Positions 35,279-43,295 of a DNA stretch of 43,737 nt are shown piece after piece. A program made the translations under genes and the position numbers. The stretch spans positions 1 to 43,737 of the forward strand of contig NZ_LPNR01000075.1 of the NCBI RefSeq assembly GCF_019266065.1. The letters run 5' to 3'. How positions within the stretch are numbered: position 1 is the first letter of the stretch; each line of letters starts with the position of its first letter. This DNA is from Nocardia sp. MH4. GTDB lineage: Bacteria > Actinomycetota > Actinomycetes > Mycobacteriales > Mycobacteriaceae. A model generated the notes under the pieces. That model was not told the DNA's origin and made no database searches. It saw only the letters and a list, made by a program, of their open reading frames with translations.

Positions 35279-35317
35279 GTAGACAGTGTCTACGCGAGGA
35301 TAGTAGACATTGTCTAC
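35279..35317. promoter_or_regulatory. Twin 15-bp palindromic operators for the TetR regulator
   Basis: GTAGACAGTGTCTAC (35279-35293) and GTAGACATTGTCTAC (35303-35317) are perfect palindromes around one central base and differ only there. Their centres are 24 bases apart. They lie 13 bases from plsC's start and 46 bases from that of tetR, so both directions could be controlled. Confidence 0.85.
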
Positions 35318-35363
35318 GCAGGCGAGGGCGCGCGTGGCCGACCGGGTGTGCAGAATTATCCCT

Positions 35364-35918
35364 ATGCCCGAATCGCTGCGTGAGCGCCTGATCGACGCCG
35401 GTGTCGACCTGCTCGAACGCGACGGCGTCGGCGAACTCGGGCTCCGGGCCATCGCCAGGGCGGCCGGCGTCTCGCACGGTGCCCCACGCCGCTGGTTCCC
35501 CACCCATGCCGCCCTGCTGGCCGCGATCGCCGCGCGGGGCTTCGCCGACCTGATCGACCGCTTCGGCGCGCTCGCCACGATCGCCGACCCGCGCGAACGG
35601 CTGCGCCGGATGGCGATCGACTACGTCGACTTCGCGCTCACCCGGCCCGAGATGTTCACCCTGATGTTCCGGCACGACCTGCTGGCGGGCTCGGGTGAGA
35701 ACCTCCGGGCGACGACCCAGCCGCTGTACGGGCAGATCGTCGCGCTGGTCGCCGCGGCCCGGCCGGGCGCCGATGCCACCGCCACGGCCCTGCTGCTGTG
35801 GACGAATGTGCACGGCCTGGCCACCCTCGCGGCCAACCGGACACTCGAAGTCGTTGCCCCGGAAGCGGACCCGCGCCTGCTCGCCGACCGCATCGTCGGC
35901 GAGCACCTCACGGGTTAA
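35364..35918 (+). CDS. TetR-family regulator
   Basis: A 184-residue regulator. The N-terminal helix-turn-helix covers about 26-50 (LRAIARAAGVSHGAPRRWF), and the remainder is a helical ligand-binding domain resembling the TetR_C_33-like type (YVDFALTRPEMFTLMFRHDL). It probably binds the twin palindromes upstream and represses itself and plsC (inference from position). ATG at 35364 has no strong ribosome site. Its stop codon overlaps that of egtE by 4 bases, the two genes being convergent. Confidence 0.9.
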   Translation: MPESLRERLIDAGVDLLERDGVGELGLRAIARAAGVSHGAPRRWFPTHAALLAAIAARGFADLIDRFGALATIADPRERLRRMAIDYVDFALTRPEMFTLMFRHDLLAGSGENLRATTQPLYGQIVALVAAARPGADATATALLLWTNVHGLATLAANRTLEVVAPEADPRLLADRIVGEHLTG

Positions 35919-37093
35919 CGGGTGACCTCCGCCAGCGCGGCGACGAAGCGATCGAGGTCGTCGGTGTCGACGAAGTAGTGCGGGGAGGCCCGCACGATCG
36001 CGGGCAGGCCGCGCGTGGTCATGTCCAGCAGGGTGGAGCCCGCGTGGCTGACGGTCACGGTGACGGCGTGCTCGGCGAGCCGGTCGCGCAGCGCGAGCGG
36101 TTCGTGACCGTCGACGGTGAACGAGACGATCCCGCTGTGCTCGGTGCCCAGGTCGCGCACTGTCACCCCGGGCACGCCGGGCAGGGCTTTGCGCAGATAA
36201 CCCGCTCGGTCGGCCACGGCGGCGTAGACCTCCTCCGGCCCGAGGGCGAGTAGGTAGTCCACGGCGGCCCCGAGCCCGAGCCGGGCAGCGACATCGCATT
36301 CCCAGAACTCGAAGCGGGACGCGTCGGGGGCGAGCCGGTATTCGTTCGGGCTCACCCACTGCGCGCTGTGCAGATCGAGCCGTCCTGGTTCCATCGTGCG
36401 CGCCAGTTCGTCTCGGACGTAGAGGAATCCGGTGCCGCGCGGCCCGCGCAGCCACTTGCGCCCGGTGGCCGAGAGCGCGTCGACGCCGAGCGCGCCGACA
36501 TCGATGGGCAACTGCCCGATCGACTGGCAGGCGTCGAGCAGCACCAGCGCGCCCGCCTCGTGGGCGACCCGGGTGGCCTCGCCGACCGGATTCACCAGGC
36601 CGCCGTTGGTCGGCGCGTGCTGCAGCGAGACCAGCTTCACCCGCTCGTCGAGCATGGCCGCGAGGGCGTCGGTGTCGAGACGGCCGGTGTCGTCGCTGGG
36701 AATGTGCTCGACCACGGCGCCGGTCCGCCCGGCCCGCTGGAGCGCGGCGATGGCGTTGCTGGCGTAGTCGGCGCCGGAGATCAGGATGCGGTCGCCGGGA
36801 CGCAGCGCCACCGCATAGGCGAAATCGGCCCATGACCGGCTCGCACTGTCGCTGAGCGCGATGGTCTCCGGGGTGGCGCCGATCAGGCTCGCGATCGAGG
36901 TCTTCACCGCGGCCAGGTCGTCGAGTCGTTCGTTAGCCGCACGGTAGCCACCGATCTCCGCTTCCCGGCGCAGGTGGGCGATCACGGTGTCGGTGACCAC
37001 CCGCGGCGACAGCGACGATCCGGCGCTGTCGAGGAATACCTGCCCGGACGCGAGTCCGGGAGTGTCGGCTCTGATCGCGGCGAGGTCCATCAT
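35915..37093 (-). CDS. egtE: PLP-dependent class V aminotransferase-fold enzyme, EgtE
   Basis: A 392-residue class V aminotransferase-fold protein. The PLP lysine lies in SATGRKWLRGPRG, with the PLP-contacting Asp in LVLLDACQSIGQ. The last step of ergothioneine synthesis is a PLP-dependent C-S lyase that cleaves hercynylcysteine sulfoxide; the size fits (Rv3700c is about 390) and egtABCD are adjacent. An unrelated cysteine desulfurase-like function cannot be excluded by sequence alone. Unlike M. tuberculosis, where egtE is collinear behind egtD, this gene is divergent at the head of the cluster, 133 bases from egtA. Two ATG codons in tandem (37093, 37090) can serve as the start. Confidence 0.85.
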   Translation of the reverse strand: MMDLAAIRADTPGLASGQVFLDSAGSSLSPRVVTDTVIAHLRREAEIGGYRAANERLDDLAAVKTSIASLIGATPETIALSDSASRSWADFAYAVALRPGDRILISGADYASNAIAALQRAGRTGAVVEHIPSDDTGRLDTDALAAMLDERVKLVSLQHAPTNGGLVNPVGEATRVAHEAGALVLLDACQSIGQLPIDVGALGVDALSATGRKWLRGPRGTGFLYVRDELARTMEPGRLDLHSAQWVSPNEYRLAPDASRFEFWECDVAARLGLGAAVDYLLALGPEEVYAAVADRAGYLRKALPGVPGVTVRDLGTEHSGIVSFTVDGHEPLALRDRLAEHAVTVTVSHAGSTLLDMTTRGLPAIVRASPHYFVDTDDLDRFVAALAEVTR

Positions 37094-37226
37094 GGCGACG
37101 ACCCTACCGCCGCCGAGCTGTTCCCCATTTCGTCACTTTTTCTGTCGGTACTCGTCGCTACTCTGGAATGAGTCGGTTGCACGAGCACGCGGTTTCCACG
37201 GCGGCACCCAGTACGCGGAGGTTGGC

Positions 37227-38510
37227 ATGGCGGTCACTCTGGAACGTTCTTCGTGGCCCGATTCCGCCACTGACCAGGGCGAACTGTCGTCCAGGGCGGC
37301 GGCGGAGGCCTATGTCGGCGGGGTCTGCTTCAAACTCGGGCCACCGGCGCTGATCGGTGCGGAACTGGAGTGGCTCACCGCGGGGCCCACCGGTGCGCGC
37401 CCCTCGCTCGAGCTGATGGCAGCGGCCCTCGGGCCCCACGCACCCACCTCGATCGCCCCGGCCTCGGCCGCGGCCCCCCTGCCCGGCGGAAGCAGGGTCA
37501 CCATCGAACCCGGTGGTCAGATAGAACTTTCCAGCGCACCGTTCGCCGATCCGGCGGCGCTGACGCAGCAGCTGGCGGCTGATGCGGCCCGTTTGCGGGA
37601 CCTGCTCGCCGCCCACGGAATCGGTATCGAATCGGCCGCCGCCGACGCTCGTCGCCCGGCCGAACGGCTCCTCCGCCTACCCCGCTACGCGGCCATGGAA
37701 CGCCGGTTCGCCGGCGTCGGGCCGTTCGGGGCGCTCATGATGTGCAATACCGCGGCCACCCAGGTCAGCGTCGACGCGGGCGCCGATCCCGACGAGGTCA
37801 GGGCCCGCTGGACGGCGCTCTACGTTCTCGGACCGGCACTGATCGCCGCCTTCGCCTGCTCGCCCCGGCTCTACGGCGCACCGCAGGGCGCGTGGGCATC
37901 CCAGCGCATGCGCACCTGGCTGCGACTGGACCCCTCGCGCACCCGCCCGCCGGTGGCCGACTGGTCCGATCCGATCACCGCCTACGCGCACTGGGCGCTG
38001 GACGTGCCGCTGCTGTGCGTGCGCTGCACCGAGCACGACGCCGACTGGTCACCGCCGCCCGGCGCCACCTTCGCCGACTGGCTGGCGGGCGCGCTCGACG
38101 ACGAGGTCGGCCGCCGCCCCGGCACCGCCGACCTGGACTATCACCTGACCACCCTGTTCCCGCCGGTCCGGGCCGCGGGCCACCTCGAGGTGCGCTACCT
38201 CGACACCCAGCCCGGTGACACCTGGACCACCCCGATCCACCTGTTCGACGCGCTGTTGTCCACGCCCGCGGTCGTCGCCGAGGCGACCGCCCTGGCCGCG
38301 CCGACCGCGGGGGAGTGGCTTGGCGCGGCCCGCACCGGCCTGCTCGATCCGCAGGTCCGCCGGGTCGCGGTCGACCTGCTCGAACTCGCCGCCCAGCACG
38401 CCCGATCCGCCCCGGCCGCACAGGAATTGGCCCTGGCCGCGCGCCGATGTCGGTCCGGCGACAGTCCCCTCACCGTGGCGCGTGCGCGCAACGGGTCGGG
38501 CGGTTCGTGA
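37227..38510 (+). CDS. egtA: Glutamate-cysteine ligase EgtA
   Basis: A 427-residue ATP-dependent ligase making gamma-glutamylcysteine for EgtB. Family features include IGAELEWLTAGP near the N-terminus, VTIEPGGQIELSSAPF in the active site, LMMCNTAATQVSVD and LEVRYLDTQPGD towards the C-terminus. ATG at 37227 has GGAGG 5 bases upstream. A plausible -10 box, TACTCT, is at 37159-37164 in the divergent region shared with egtE. egtB follows after 60 bases. Confidence 0.94.
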   Translation: MAVTLERSSWPDSATDQGELSSRAAAEAYVGGVCFKLGPPALIGAELEWLTAGPTGARPSLELMAAALGPHAPTSIAPASAAAPLPGGSRVTIEPGGQIELSSAPFADPAALTQQLAADAARLRDLLAAHGIGIESAAADARRPAERLLRLPRYAAMERRFAGVGPFGALMMCNTAATQVSVDAGADPDEVRARWTALYVLGPALIAAFACSPRLYGAPQGAWASQRMRTWLRLDPSRTRPPVADWSDPITAYAHWALDVPLLCVRCTEHDADWSPPPGATFADWLAGALDDEVGRRPGTADLDYHLTTLFPPVRAAGHLEVRYLDTQPGDTWTTPIHLFDALLSTPAVVAEATALAAPTAGEWLGAARTGLLDPQVRRVAVDLLELAAQHARSAPAAQELALAARRCRSGDSPLTVARARNGSGGS

Positions 38511-38570
38511 CAGGTACCGCTCCCACCGGCCCGATGACGTTGTCGCCCACACCCTTCCGGAGTTGATCCC

Positions 38571-39905
38571 GTGACCCTTTCCGCCCCCGCCGATCACCGC
38601 GACCGCGACCGCATGCGCGAGCGGATCGCCGAGGTGCTGCAGCGGGCCCGCCGCCGCACCGCCGTTCTCACCGACAGCGTCGACGAGGCCGACCTCATCG
38701 CCCAGCATTCGCCGCTGATGAGCCCGCTGGTCTGGGACCTCGCCCACATCGGCAATCAGGAAGAGCTCTGGCTGGTCCGCGATGTCGGTGGCCGCGAGGC
38801 GGTCCGGGCCGACATCGACGAGCTCTACGACGCGTTCAAACACGCCCGCGCGAACCGCCCCGCGCTACCGCTGCTCGATCCCGATCAGGCCCGCGGCTAT
38901 GTCGGCACCGTCCGCGAGAAGGTCTGGGACGTGCTGGGTTCCAGCGCGCTGTCCGGTGATCCGCTGGTGGACAACGGTTTCGCCTTCGGCATGATCGCCC
39001 AGCACGAACAGCAGCACGACGAGACCATGCTCGCCACCCATCAGCTGCGCCTCGGCGCCCCGGTGCTGTCGGCACCGCCCGCGCCCACCGCGCCGAGTCC
39101 GGTCACCGGCGAAGTGGTCGTTCCCGGGGGCGAATTCCTGATGGGCACCTCGGCCGACCCGTGGGCCCTGGACAACGAACGCCCCGCGCATCCGGTGCAC
39201 GTGCCCGGCTTCGCCATCGACATCGCGCCGGTGACCAACGAGCAGTACCTGGCGTTCATCGACGACGGCGGCTACGAACGCCCCGAACTGTGGTCGGAGC
39301 GGGGCTGGGCGCACCGGCAGGAGGCCGGGCTCGTCGCGCCGCAGTTCTGGGAGCGCGACGGCGCCCGGTGGACGCGGGTGGCCTTCGGAGTGCGCACCCC
39401 GCTCCGGCCGCGGCAGCCGGTCGTGCACGTGTGCTGGTTCGAGGCGCAGGCGTACGCGCGCTGGGCGGGTAAGCGCCTGCCGACCGAGGCCGAGTGGGAG
39501 AAGGCGGCCCGGTTCGATCCGGCCACCGGCGGCTCGCGCCGCTATCCGTGGGGCGAGGACACCCCCGACGAGCACCGGGCCAACCTCGGCCAGCGGCACC
39601 TGGAACCCGCCGAGGTCGGCGCCTATCCGGCCGGCGTCTCGGCGACCGGCGTGCACCAGCTGATCGGTGACGTCTGGGAGTGGTGCTCCTCGGGCTTCGA
39701 GGCCTACCCGGGCTTCCGCGCCTTCCCGTACCGGGAGTACTCGGAGGTCTTCTTCGGCGGCGACTACCGGATTCTGCGCGGCGGCTCGTTCGGCACCGAC
39801 GAGGTCGCCTGCCGCGGCACCTTCCGCAACTGGGACCACCCGATCCGCAGACAGATCTTCGCCGGGTTCCGGCTGGCCCGCGATCTGCGAGCGGACGAGA
39901 TCTGA
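38571..39905 (+). CDS. egtB: Ergothioneine sulfoxide synthase EgtB
   Basis: A 444-residue non-haem iron enzyme joining hercynine and gamma-glutamylcysteine with oxygen to the sulfoxide. The N-terminal DinB-like bundle gives the three-histidine iron site: His59 (LAHIGNQEE) and the HX3HXE motif at 145-151 (QHEQQHDE). The C-terminal formylglycine-generating-enzyme-like domain shows GGEFLMGTS, PVTNEQYLAF, RLPTEAEWEKAA, and ends RRQIFAGFRLARD. The start is GTG at 38571. A 148-base gap with a hairpin separates it from egtC. Confidence 0.95.
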   Translation: MTLSAPADHRDRDRMRERIAEVLQRARRRTAVLTDSVDEADLIAQHSPLMSPLVWDLAHIGNQEELWLVRDVGGREAVRADIDELYDAFKHARANRPALPLLDPDQARGYVGTVREKVWDVLGSSALSGDPLVDNGFAFGMIAQHEQQHDETMLATHQLRLGAPVLSAPPAPTAPSPVTGEVVVPGGEFLMGTSADPWALDNERPAHPVHVPGFAIDIAPVTNEQYLAFIDDGGYERPELWSERGWAHRQEAGLVAPQFWERDGARWTRVAFGVRTPLRPRQPVVHVCWFEAQAYARWAGKRLPTEAEWEKAARFDPATGGSRRYPWGEDTPDEHRANLGQRHLEPAEVGAYPAGVSATGVHQLIGDVWEWCSSGFEAYPGFRAFPYREYSEVFFGGDYRILRGGSFGTDEVACRGTFRNWDHPIRRQIFAGFRLARDLRADEI

Positions 39906-39923
39906 TGCGCGGCGGTGACTTCA

Positions 39924-39956
39924 CCGTTCGGCGCCCGGAACCGGCCCGCCGAACGG
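39924..39956 (+). terminator. Hairpin in the egtB-egtC gap
   Basis: CCGTTCGGCG (39924-39933) pairs perfectly with CGCCGAACGG (39947-39956) around a 13-base loop. It begins 18 bases after the egtB stop. There is no T run, so it may be an attenuator or RNA-stability element instead of a true terminator. Confidence 0.45.
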
Positions 39957-40053
39957 CAGTGGGTGCGTGTCCGGCGCGTTCTGGGGCCGGCGCACCGACG
40001 CGGGTTCCGCCGGAGTCCGGCCATGCCCGGCTCGCACCGGGGGCGGGCTGCTG

Positions 40054-40896
40054 ATGTGCCGTCATCTGGGTTACGTGGGCCCGCCGGTCGCGGTCGGTGA
40101 GCTGGTCGTGCGTGGCCCCCATTCGCTGTACACGCAGTCCTGGGCGCCCACCGACATGCGGGCGGGCGGCACCATCAACGCCGACGGGTTCGGCGTGGCC
40201 TGGTGGCGCCGGGCCGATATCGGCGTCGAGGGGGAACGCGACGCCGCCAGCCGATATCGCAACGCCGCGCCGATCTGGACCGACCCGGCGGTGGTCGAGG
40301 TGCTCGGCCAGCTGGAATCGCGCGCCGTGCTCGCCGCCGTGCGGTCGGCCACGGTGGGCATGCCGGTCGAGCGGGCGGCCTGCGCGCCGTTCGTCGACGA
40401 GCACTGGGCCTTCAGCCACAACGGCGTCGTCCCCGCGTGGCGGACGACGCTGGCGCGAGTCCGCGCCGACCTGGACGAACTGTTCGCCGCAGGTCCGCTG
40501 TTCGGTTCCGCCGAGGTGCTGTTGCGGGCCGAGGCGCTCACCGACTCCGCCGCCCTGTGGGTGCTGTTGCGCGGCCTGCTCGGCGCGATCACCCCCGACG
40601 GCCCGATCACCTCGCCCGCCGACGCGCTACGCCTGCTGGTCGCCGCCGTCCTGCGCCACCAGCCCACCGCCCGGCTGAACCTGTTGCTCGGCAACGGGAC
40701 CGAGCTGTGGGCCACGACCTGCTGGCATGCCCTGTCGGTCCTGGTAGCCGACGACTACACCGTGCTCTGTTCCGAACCGTACGACGCCGATCCACGGTGG
40801 CAGCCGATCGCCGATCACCAGCTGGTGATCGCCACGCCCGGCCACTGCACCGTCACCGCCCTCGAGCTTCCCGTCACCGAAAGGGTCCGTTCATGA
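40054..40896 (+). CDS. egtC: Gamma-glutamyl hercynylcysteine sulfoxide hydrolase EgtC
   Basis: A 280-residue class II glutamine amidotransferase (Ntn hydrolase) that removes the gamma-glutamyl group. The catalytic Cys is residue 2 (MCRHLGYVG), exposed after Met removal, which fixes the start at 40054 although the frame is open further upstream. INADGFGVAWW and WAFSHNGVVPAW are the glutamine-pocket motifs. The stop overlaps the egtD start (ATGA), so the two are translationally coupled. Confidence 0.95.
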   Translation: MCRHLGYVGPPVAVGELVVRGPHSLYTQSWAPTDMRAGGTINADGFGVAWWRRADIGVEGERDAASRYRNAAPIWTDPAVVEVLGQLESRAVLAAVRSATVGMPVERAACAPFVDEHWAFSHNGVVPAWRTTLARVRADLDELFAAGPLFGSAEVLLRAEALTDSAALWVLLRGLLGAITPDGPITSPADALRLLVAAVLRHQPTARLNLLLGNGTELWATTCWHALSVLVADDYTVLCSEPYDADPRWQPIADHQLVIATPGHCTVTALELPVTERVRS

Positions 40897-41864
40897 CCGC
40901 GCCGCTGCTGGACATCCATCTCACCGACGACGATCTCACCGCGGCCTTGCGCACCGACGCCCGCGCCGGTCTCACCGCCACTCCGAAGTCGCTGCCGCCC
41001 AAGTGGTTCTACGACGCCCGGGGCAGCGAGCTGTTCGAGCGGATCACCGAACTGCCCGAGTACTACCCGACCCGCACCGAGCGGGCCCTGCTGGCGCGCG
41101 TCGTCGGCGAGATCGCCGCGGCGGCCCGTCCCGAGGTCCTGGTGGAGCTGGGATCCGGCTCGGCTGCCAAGACCCGGCTGCTGCTGGACGCGCTCACCGC
41201 CGAAGGGTCACTGAAGACCTATGTCCCGCAGGATGTCTCGGCATCGGCCCTGCGTGGCGCCGCCGCCGAGATCGCGGCCGAGTACCCGCAGCTGAGCGTG
41301 CACGGTGTCGTCAGCGACTTCACCGACACCTTGCACAACCTGCCGCGCGGCGGCCGCCGGATGATCGCTTTCCTCGGCGGCACCATCGGTAACCTGGTAC
41401 CCGCCGAACGGACCGAGTTCCTGGCGGGCATCAACGACGTCCTCGAACCCGGGGAACTGCTATTGCTCGGCGCGGGTCTGGTGATCGACCCGGCGGTCCT
41501 GGTCCCGGCCTACGACGACGCCGCGGGCGTCACCGCCGAGTTCAACCGCAATGTGCTGCACGTGCTCAACCACCGCCTCGGTGCCGACTTCGCCCCGGAC
41601 AAGTTCGAGCACGTCGCGCTGTGGGACGCCGAGAACGAGTGGATCGAGATGCGCCTGCGCGCCACCGAGGCGATGACGGCCACCGTCACCGACCTGCACC
41701 TGACCGTCGACTTCGCGGCCGGTGAGCAGATGCGCACCGAGATCTCGGCCAAGTTCCGGCCCGAGGGCCTGCGCGCCGAACTCGACGCCGCCGGTTTCGC
41801 CACCCTGCGCACCTGGACCGACCAGGACAACCGTTTCGCCCTGGTGCTGGCCGAACGACGCTGA
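40893..41864 (+). CDS. egtD: L-histidine N-alpha-methyltransferase EgtD
   Basis: A 323-residue SAM-dependent enzyme that trimethylates histidine to hercynine, the first committed step of the pathway. The SAM-binding VELGSGSAAKTRLLL and FLGGTIGNLVP (with the histidine-binding Asn) are present, as is the C-terminal TEISAKFRPEGL with the Glu-x-Ser pair that recognises the imidazole. The N-terminal PPKWFYDARGSELFERITEL is diagnostic. ATG overlaps the egtC stop. A short acidic gene converges, its stop one base away. Confidence 0.97.
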   Translation: MTAPLLDIHLTDDDLTAALRTDARAGLTATPKSLPPKWFYDARGSELFERITELPEYYPTRTERALLARVVGEIAAAARPEVLVELGSGSAAKTRLLLDALTAEGSLKTYVPQDVSASALRGAAAEIAAEYPQLSVHGVVSDFTDTLHNLPRGGRRMIAFLGGTIGNLVPAERTEFLAGINDVLEPGELLLLGAGLVIDPAVLVPAYDDAAGVTAEFNRNVLHVLNHRLGADFAPDKFEHVALWDAENEWIEMRLRATEAMTATVTDLHLTVDFAAGEQMRTEISAKFRPEGLRAELDAAGFATLRTWTDQDNRFALVLAERR

Positions 41865-41865
41865 G

Positions 41866-42240
41866 TTACAGATCGAGTTCGTCGGCGAGGTACTCGCCGT
41901 CGGTCAGGTTCTCGTCGCCCTCGAGGTCGCGTTCGACGCTCTCCTCGCCGTCGATCGCGTCGTCGTCGTAGAGGTCGCCGTCGACGGCGTCGTCACCGAC
42001 CACCCGGACCGCCGAGACCTCGGCGGGGCGTTCGTCCTCGGCGACGGCCTCGCGTTCGGCGCCGGACTCGGACCACTCCTCGTCGGTTTCCTCGGTGATG
42101 CCGAGGAAACCGTCGGCGTCGGCCTCGTGATTGCGGATGACGTAGTCCTGCGGCGGGTCCTCGACGTACCGCTCGTATTCGACGATGTCGTCGGCCTGAT
42201 CGTCGTCGCCCATGTCCATGTCCAGCGGTTCACGGCTCAT
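41866..42240 (-). CDS. Acidic hypothetical protein
   Basis: A 124-residue protein, strongly acidic throughout (MDMGDDDQADDIVEYERYVE, and a C-terminus rich in Asp and Glu). There is no signal peptide or membrane segment. The family is not recognised; similar short acidic proteins are common in Nocardia and often lack a function. Its ATG is preceded by little ribosome-site signal. Its stop lies one base past the egtD stop on the other strand. Confidence 0.65.
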   Translation of the reverse strand: MSREPLDMDMGDDDQADDIVEYERYVEDPPQDYVIRNHEADADGFLGITEETDEEWSESGAEREAVAEDERPAEVSAVRVVGDDAVDGDLYDDDAIDGEESVERDLEGDENLTDGEYLADELDL

Positions 42241-42294
42241 GGGTCCAGTATCGGCCTCCGGTCGGCGTCCGTCACCGGTGCCACGCCCGCCGGG

Positions 42295-42939
42295 TCAGTG
42301 AGCGACGCCCTCGAGGACGCCGGTGAACCATTCGACCAGCGGCCGCAGCTCGGTCCACGCGCGCCGGATCTCGGTGGCAGCCGCCGGGGTGCTCAGCCAG
42401 TCGGGCGCGCCGAACTCGCGGTGCGCGGTCAGCGACTTGTGCCGCAGCAGCTCGATGCGGGGATGGTCGGCGGAGTAGCCCTTCGGTTTGGTCTTGAGGC
42501 GGTCGCCGCCGATGGTGAAGCCGGCCGCGGTGGCGTCGGCCAGGATCGACTCCAGTTCGGCGCCGCGCACGTCGTCGTCGATGGTGGCGCGCAGCGTGGC
42601 CAGGGCGGCGGGCGACATCATGTAGCAGCCGCCCGCCACGAACAGCCCCGCCGCGCCGATCTGCACGTACCAGCCGACGCCGGGCGCGGTGGCCGCGACG
42701 GCGCCCTGATGGTTCTTGTAGGGCACCTTGTCGGCGGAGAACCGGACGTCGCGATACGGCCGGAAGATCTTGGCGGGCCCGAACTCCGCCTCCAGCTCAG
42801 CGGTCAGCGCGGCCATCGGCGCGCGCACCGCCTCGTCGTAGGTCTGCTTGTGCGCGGTCCAGAAGGCCTTGGAGTTGTCGGCTTCCAGGTCCTCGTAGAA
42901 GTCGAGGGCCGCCAGCGGAAAACCAGTGAAAGCGTCCAT
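42295..42939 (-). CDS. DUF2461-family protein
   Basis: A 214-residue soluble protein. The N-terminus FTGFPLAALDFYEDLEADNS and the following KAFWTAHKQTYDEAV, FRPYRDVRFSADKVPYKNH and WYVQIG are the family signature (TIGR02453/DUF2461), known from bacteria and fungi without an assigned activity. ATG at 42939 begins directly at the conserved part. The upstream bases to 43123 show no supported gene. Confidence 0.9.
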   Translation of the reverse strand: MDAFTGFPLAALDFYEDLEADNSKAFWTAHKQTYDEAVRAPMAALTAELEAEFGPAKIFRPYRDVRFSADKVPYKNHQGAVAATAPGVGWYVQIGAAGLFVAGGCYMMSPAALATLRATIDDDVRGAELESILADATAAGFTIGGDRLKTKPKGYSADHPRIELLRHKSLTAHREFGAPDWLSTPAAATEIRRAWTELRPLVEWFTGVLEGVAH

Positions 42940-43123
42940 GGTGGGAGTGCGTCTCAGTTCTGTGCGGGGATCAGGTCGGCATCGAAGAAGAACACCCGGA
43001 GGGCCACTCCGGCAAGCAGCGCGGTCACCACATCGGGGCGACCACCGGGCTGTCTGCCGTCGGTCTCCCGCCCGTGGCGGGCGCGTCGTCGGTCTCGCGG
43101 GAGTACGACACCGGGGGCCTGCC

Positions 43124-43240
43124 TTACGTGTCGTCCGGGTTCGACGGCCCGGTCTTCGCGGGTGCTTCCGGCTCGGCGTGCCGGGGCCGGTATTCGGCGG
43201 ACTCCTCGGGGTTCGGTGTCGGCTGCTGGGGCGTGCTCAT
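43124..43240 (-). CDS. Small Pro/Glu-rich hypothetical protein (38 residues)
   Basis: An ATG at 43240 follows a good ribosome site, GGGAGG, 5 bases upstream. The frame runs 38 codons (MSTPQQPTPNPEESAEYRPR and on) to TAA. Composition is Pro, Glu and Arg rich, with no known motif. Downstream, 43123-42957 has a second frame ending at a stop near 42957 whose last residues read LLAGVALRVFFFDADLIP; this may be coding but has no clear start. Confidence 0.45.
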   Translation of the reverse strand: MSTPQQPTPNPEESAEYRPRHAEPEAPAKTGPSNPDDT

Positions 43241-43295
43241 CGATACCTCCCGAGGCGATCCTGCGGCTACCGATACCAGTATCGCCCGCCGCGGG

